Assembly (NCBI GenBank): GCA_019105125.1
Contig: JAHRWO010000098.1
Location: 1-6,190, forward strand
Length of the DNA: 6,190 nucleotides
DNA from: Flavobacterium sp.
GTDB lineage: Bacteria > Bacteroidota > Bacteroidia > Flavobacteriales > Flavobacteriaceae
Direction of reading: 5' to 3'
The stretch's first letter is position 1, and each line of letters opens with the position of its first letter. Positions 5,737-6,190 of this stretch are shown here, one piece after another. The translations under genes and the position numbers were made by a program. The notes under the pieces were generated by a model. It was not told the origin of the DNA and ran no database searches. It saw nothing but the letters and a program-made list of their open reading frames with translations.

Positions 5737-6190
5737 ATGAAATATTACATCATAGCAGGAGAAGCTTCGGGCGATTTGCACGGTTCTAACTTAATGAAAG
5801 CGTTGTATGAAAAAGATCCATCTGCCGAAATTCGTTTTTGGGGTGGCGATTTGATGCAAAATGTTGGCGGAACTTTAGTCAAACACTATCGCGAATTGGC
5901 TTTTATGGGATTTATTGAGGTGTTAATGAACTTAAAAACCATTCTGAACAACATCAAAATCTGTAAAAAAGACATTGAAGCGTTCAAACCTGATGCTATT
6001 ATTTTTATCGATTACCCTGGATTTAATATGCGCATTGCTACTTGGGCAAAAGAGCGTAACAGTCCGACCCATTATTACATTTCACCTCAAATTTGGGCTT
6101 GGAAAGAAAACCGCATCAAAGCCATCAAACGCGATGTTGATTTTATGTACGTAATTCTTCCGTTTGAAAAGGATTTTTACGAGGAAAAAC
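5737..6190 (+). CDS. lpxB: Lipid-A-disaccharide synthase LpxB (3' end missing)
   Basis: LpxB (glycosyltransferase family 19) joins UDP-2,3-diacylglucosamine to lipid X, giving the tetraacyl lipid A disaccharide 1-phosphate; it is a peripheral enzyme on the cytosolic face of the inner membrane. The window holds the first 151 residues of an expected 370 or so and the frame is open to the right edge. The N-terminus MKYYIIAGEASGDLHGSNLM is the classic LpxB start, with GEASGD as its signature. IDYPGFNMRIA (91-101) aligns with the IDAPDFN block of E. coli and keeps the essential first Asp (Asp92). YYISPQIWAWKENRIKAI (113-130) and VILPFEKDFY (139-148) are also conserved. It starts 17 bp after the surE stop, consistent with a surE-lpxB operon. 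The gap holds no terminator and no room for a promoter outside surE. Confidence 0.95.
   Translation, partial: MKYYIIAGEASGDLHGSNLMKALYEKDPSAEIRFWGGDLMQNVGGTLVKHYRELAFMGFIEVLMNLKTILNNIKICKKDIEAFKPDAIIFIDYPGFNMRIATWAKERNSPTHYYISPQIWAWKENRIKAIKRDVDFMYVILPFEKDFYEEK

Noticed and set aside
1..6190. CRISPR arrays, tRNA/rRNA genes, insertion sequences, toxin-antitoxin or defence genes
   Set aside because: I found no regularly spaced repeats, cloverleaf-like segments, transposase motifs or terminal inverted repeats. Nearly all the sequence is explained by envelope and housekeeping genes.

Overview
This window looks like chromosomal DNA from a member of the Bacteroidota, most likely Flavobacteriaceae and probably Flavobacterium or a close relative. 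The evidence is the strong A+T bias, the lack of clear Shine-Dalgarno sequences before starts, signal peptides ending in AQ, a Bacteroidota-type lipoprotein signal, a TAnnTTTG-like promoter element, and the protein sequences themselves. The placement comes from reading the sequence, not from a database match.

Layout. (1) 1-1250 (+): rodA, the SEDS peptidoglycan polymerase, cut by the left window edge. (2) 1251-2042 (-): a predicted lipoprotein nuclease of the DNA/RNA non-specific (NUC1/EndoG-like) family. It meets rodA tail to tail with no bases between the stop codons. (3) 2043-2095: a 53-bp divergent spacer holding a near-perfect dyad that includes a Bacteroidota-style -7 box. (4) 2096-2614 (+): a small exported Lys/Glu/Ala-rich coiled-coil protein of unknown function. 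(5) 2616-2647: a strong hairpin with A and T tracts on either side, well placed to end transcription from both sides. (6) 2656-4788 (-): a Prc/Tsp-type C-terminal processing protease of family S41 with a PDZ domain. (7) 4789-4951: a 163-bp AT-rich divergent spacer. (8) 4952-5719 (+): surE, a survival-type nucleotidase, followed after 17 bp by (9) lpxB from 5737 (+), lipid A disaccharide synthase, cut by the right edge.

Most of these genes serve the cell envelope: RodA polymerises wall glycan during elongation, LpxB makes the lipid A disaccharide, Prc processes periplasmic proteins, and the nuclease and coiled-coil proteins are exported. surE and lpxB probably form an operon. Apart from these two, gene orientation alternates, so most of the genes appear to be separate transcription units.

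I see no mobile element, CRISPR array, tRNA, rRNA or defence cassette, and no gene-free stretch longer than 163 bp. This is largely a conserved housekeeping neighbourhood. The least explained parts are the coiled-coil gene and the dyad between it and the nuclease.
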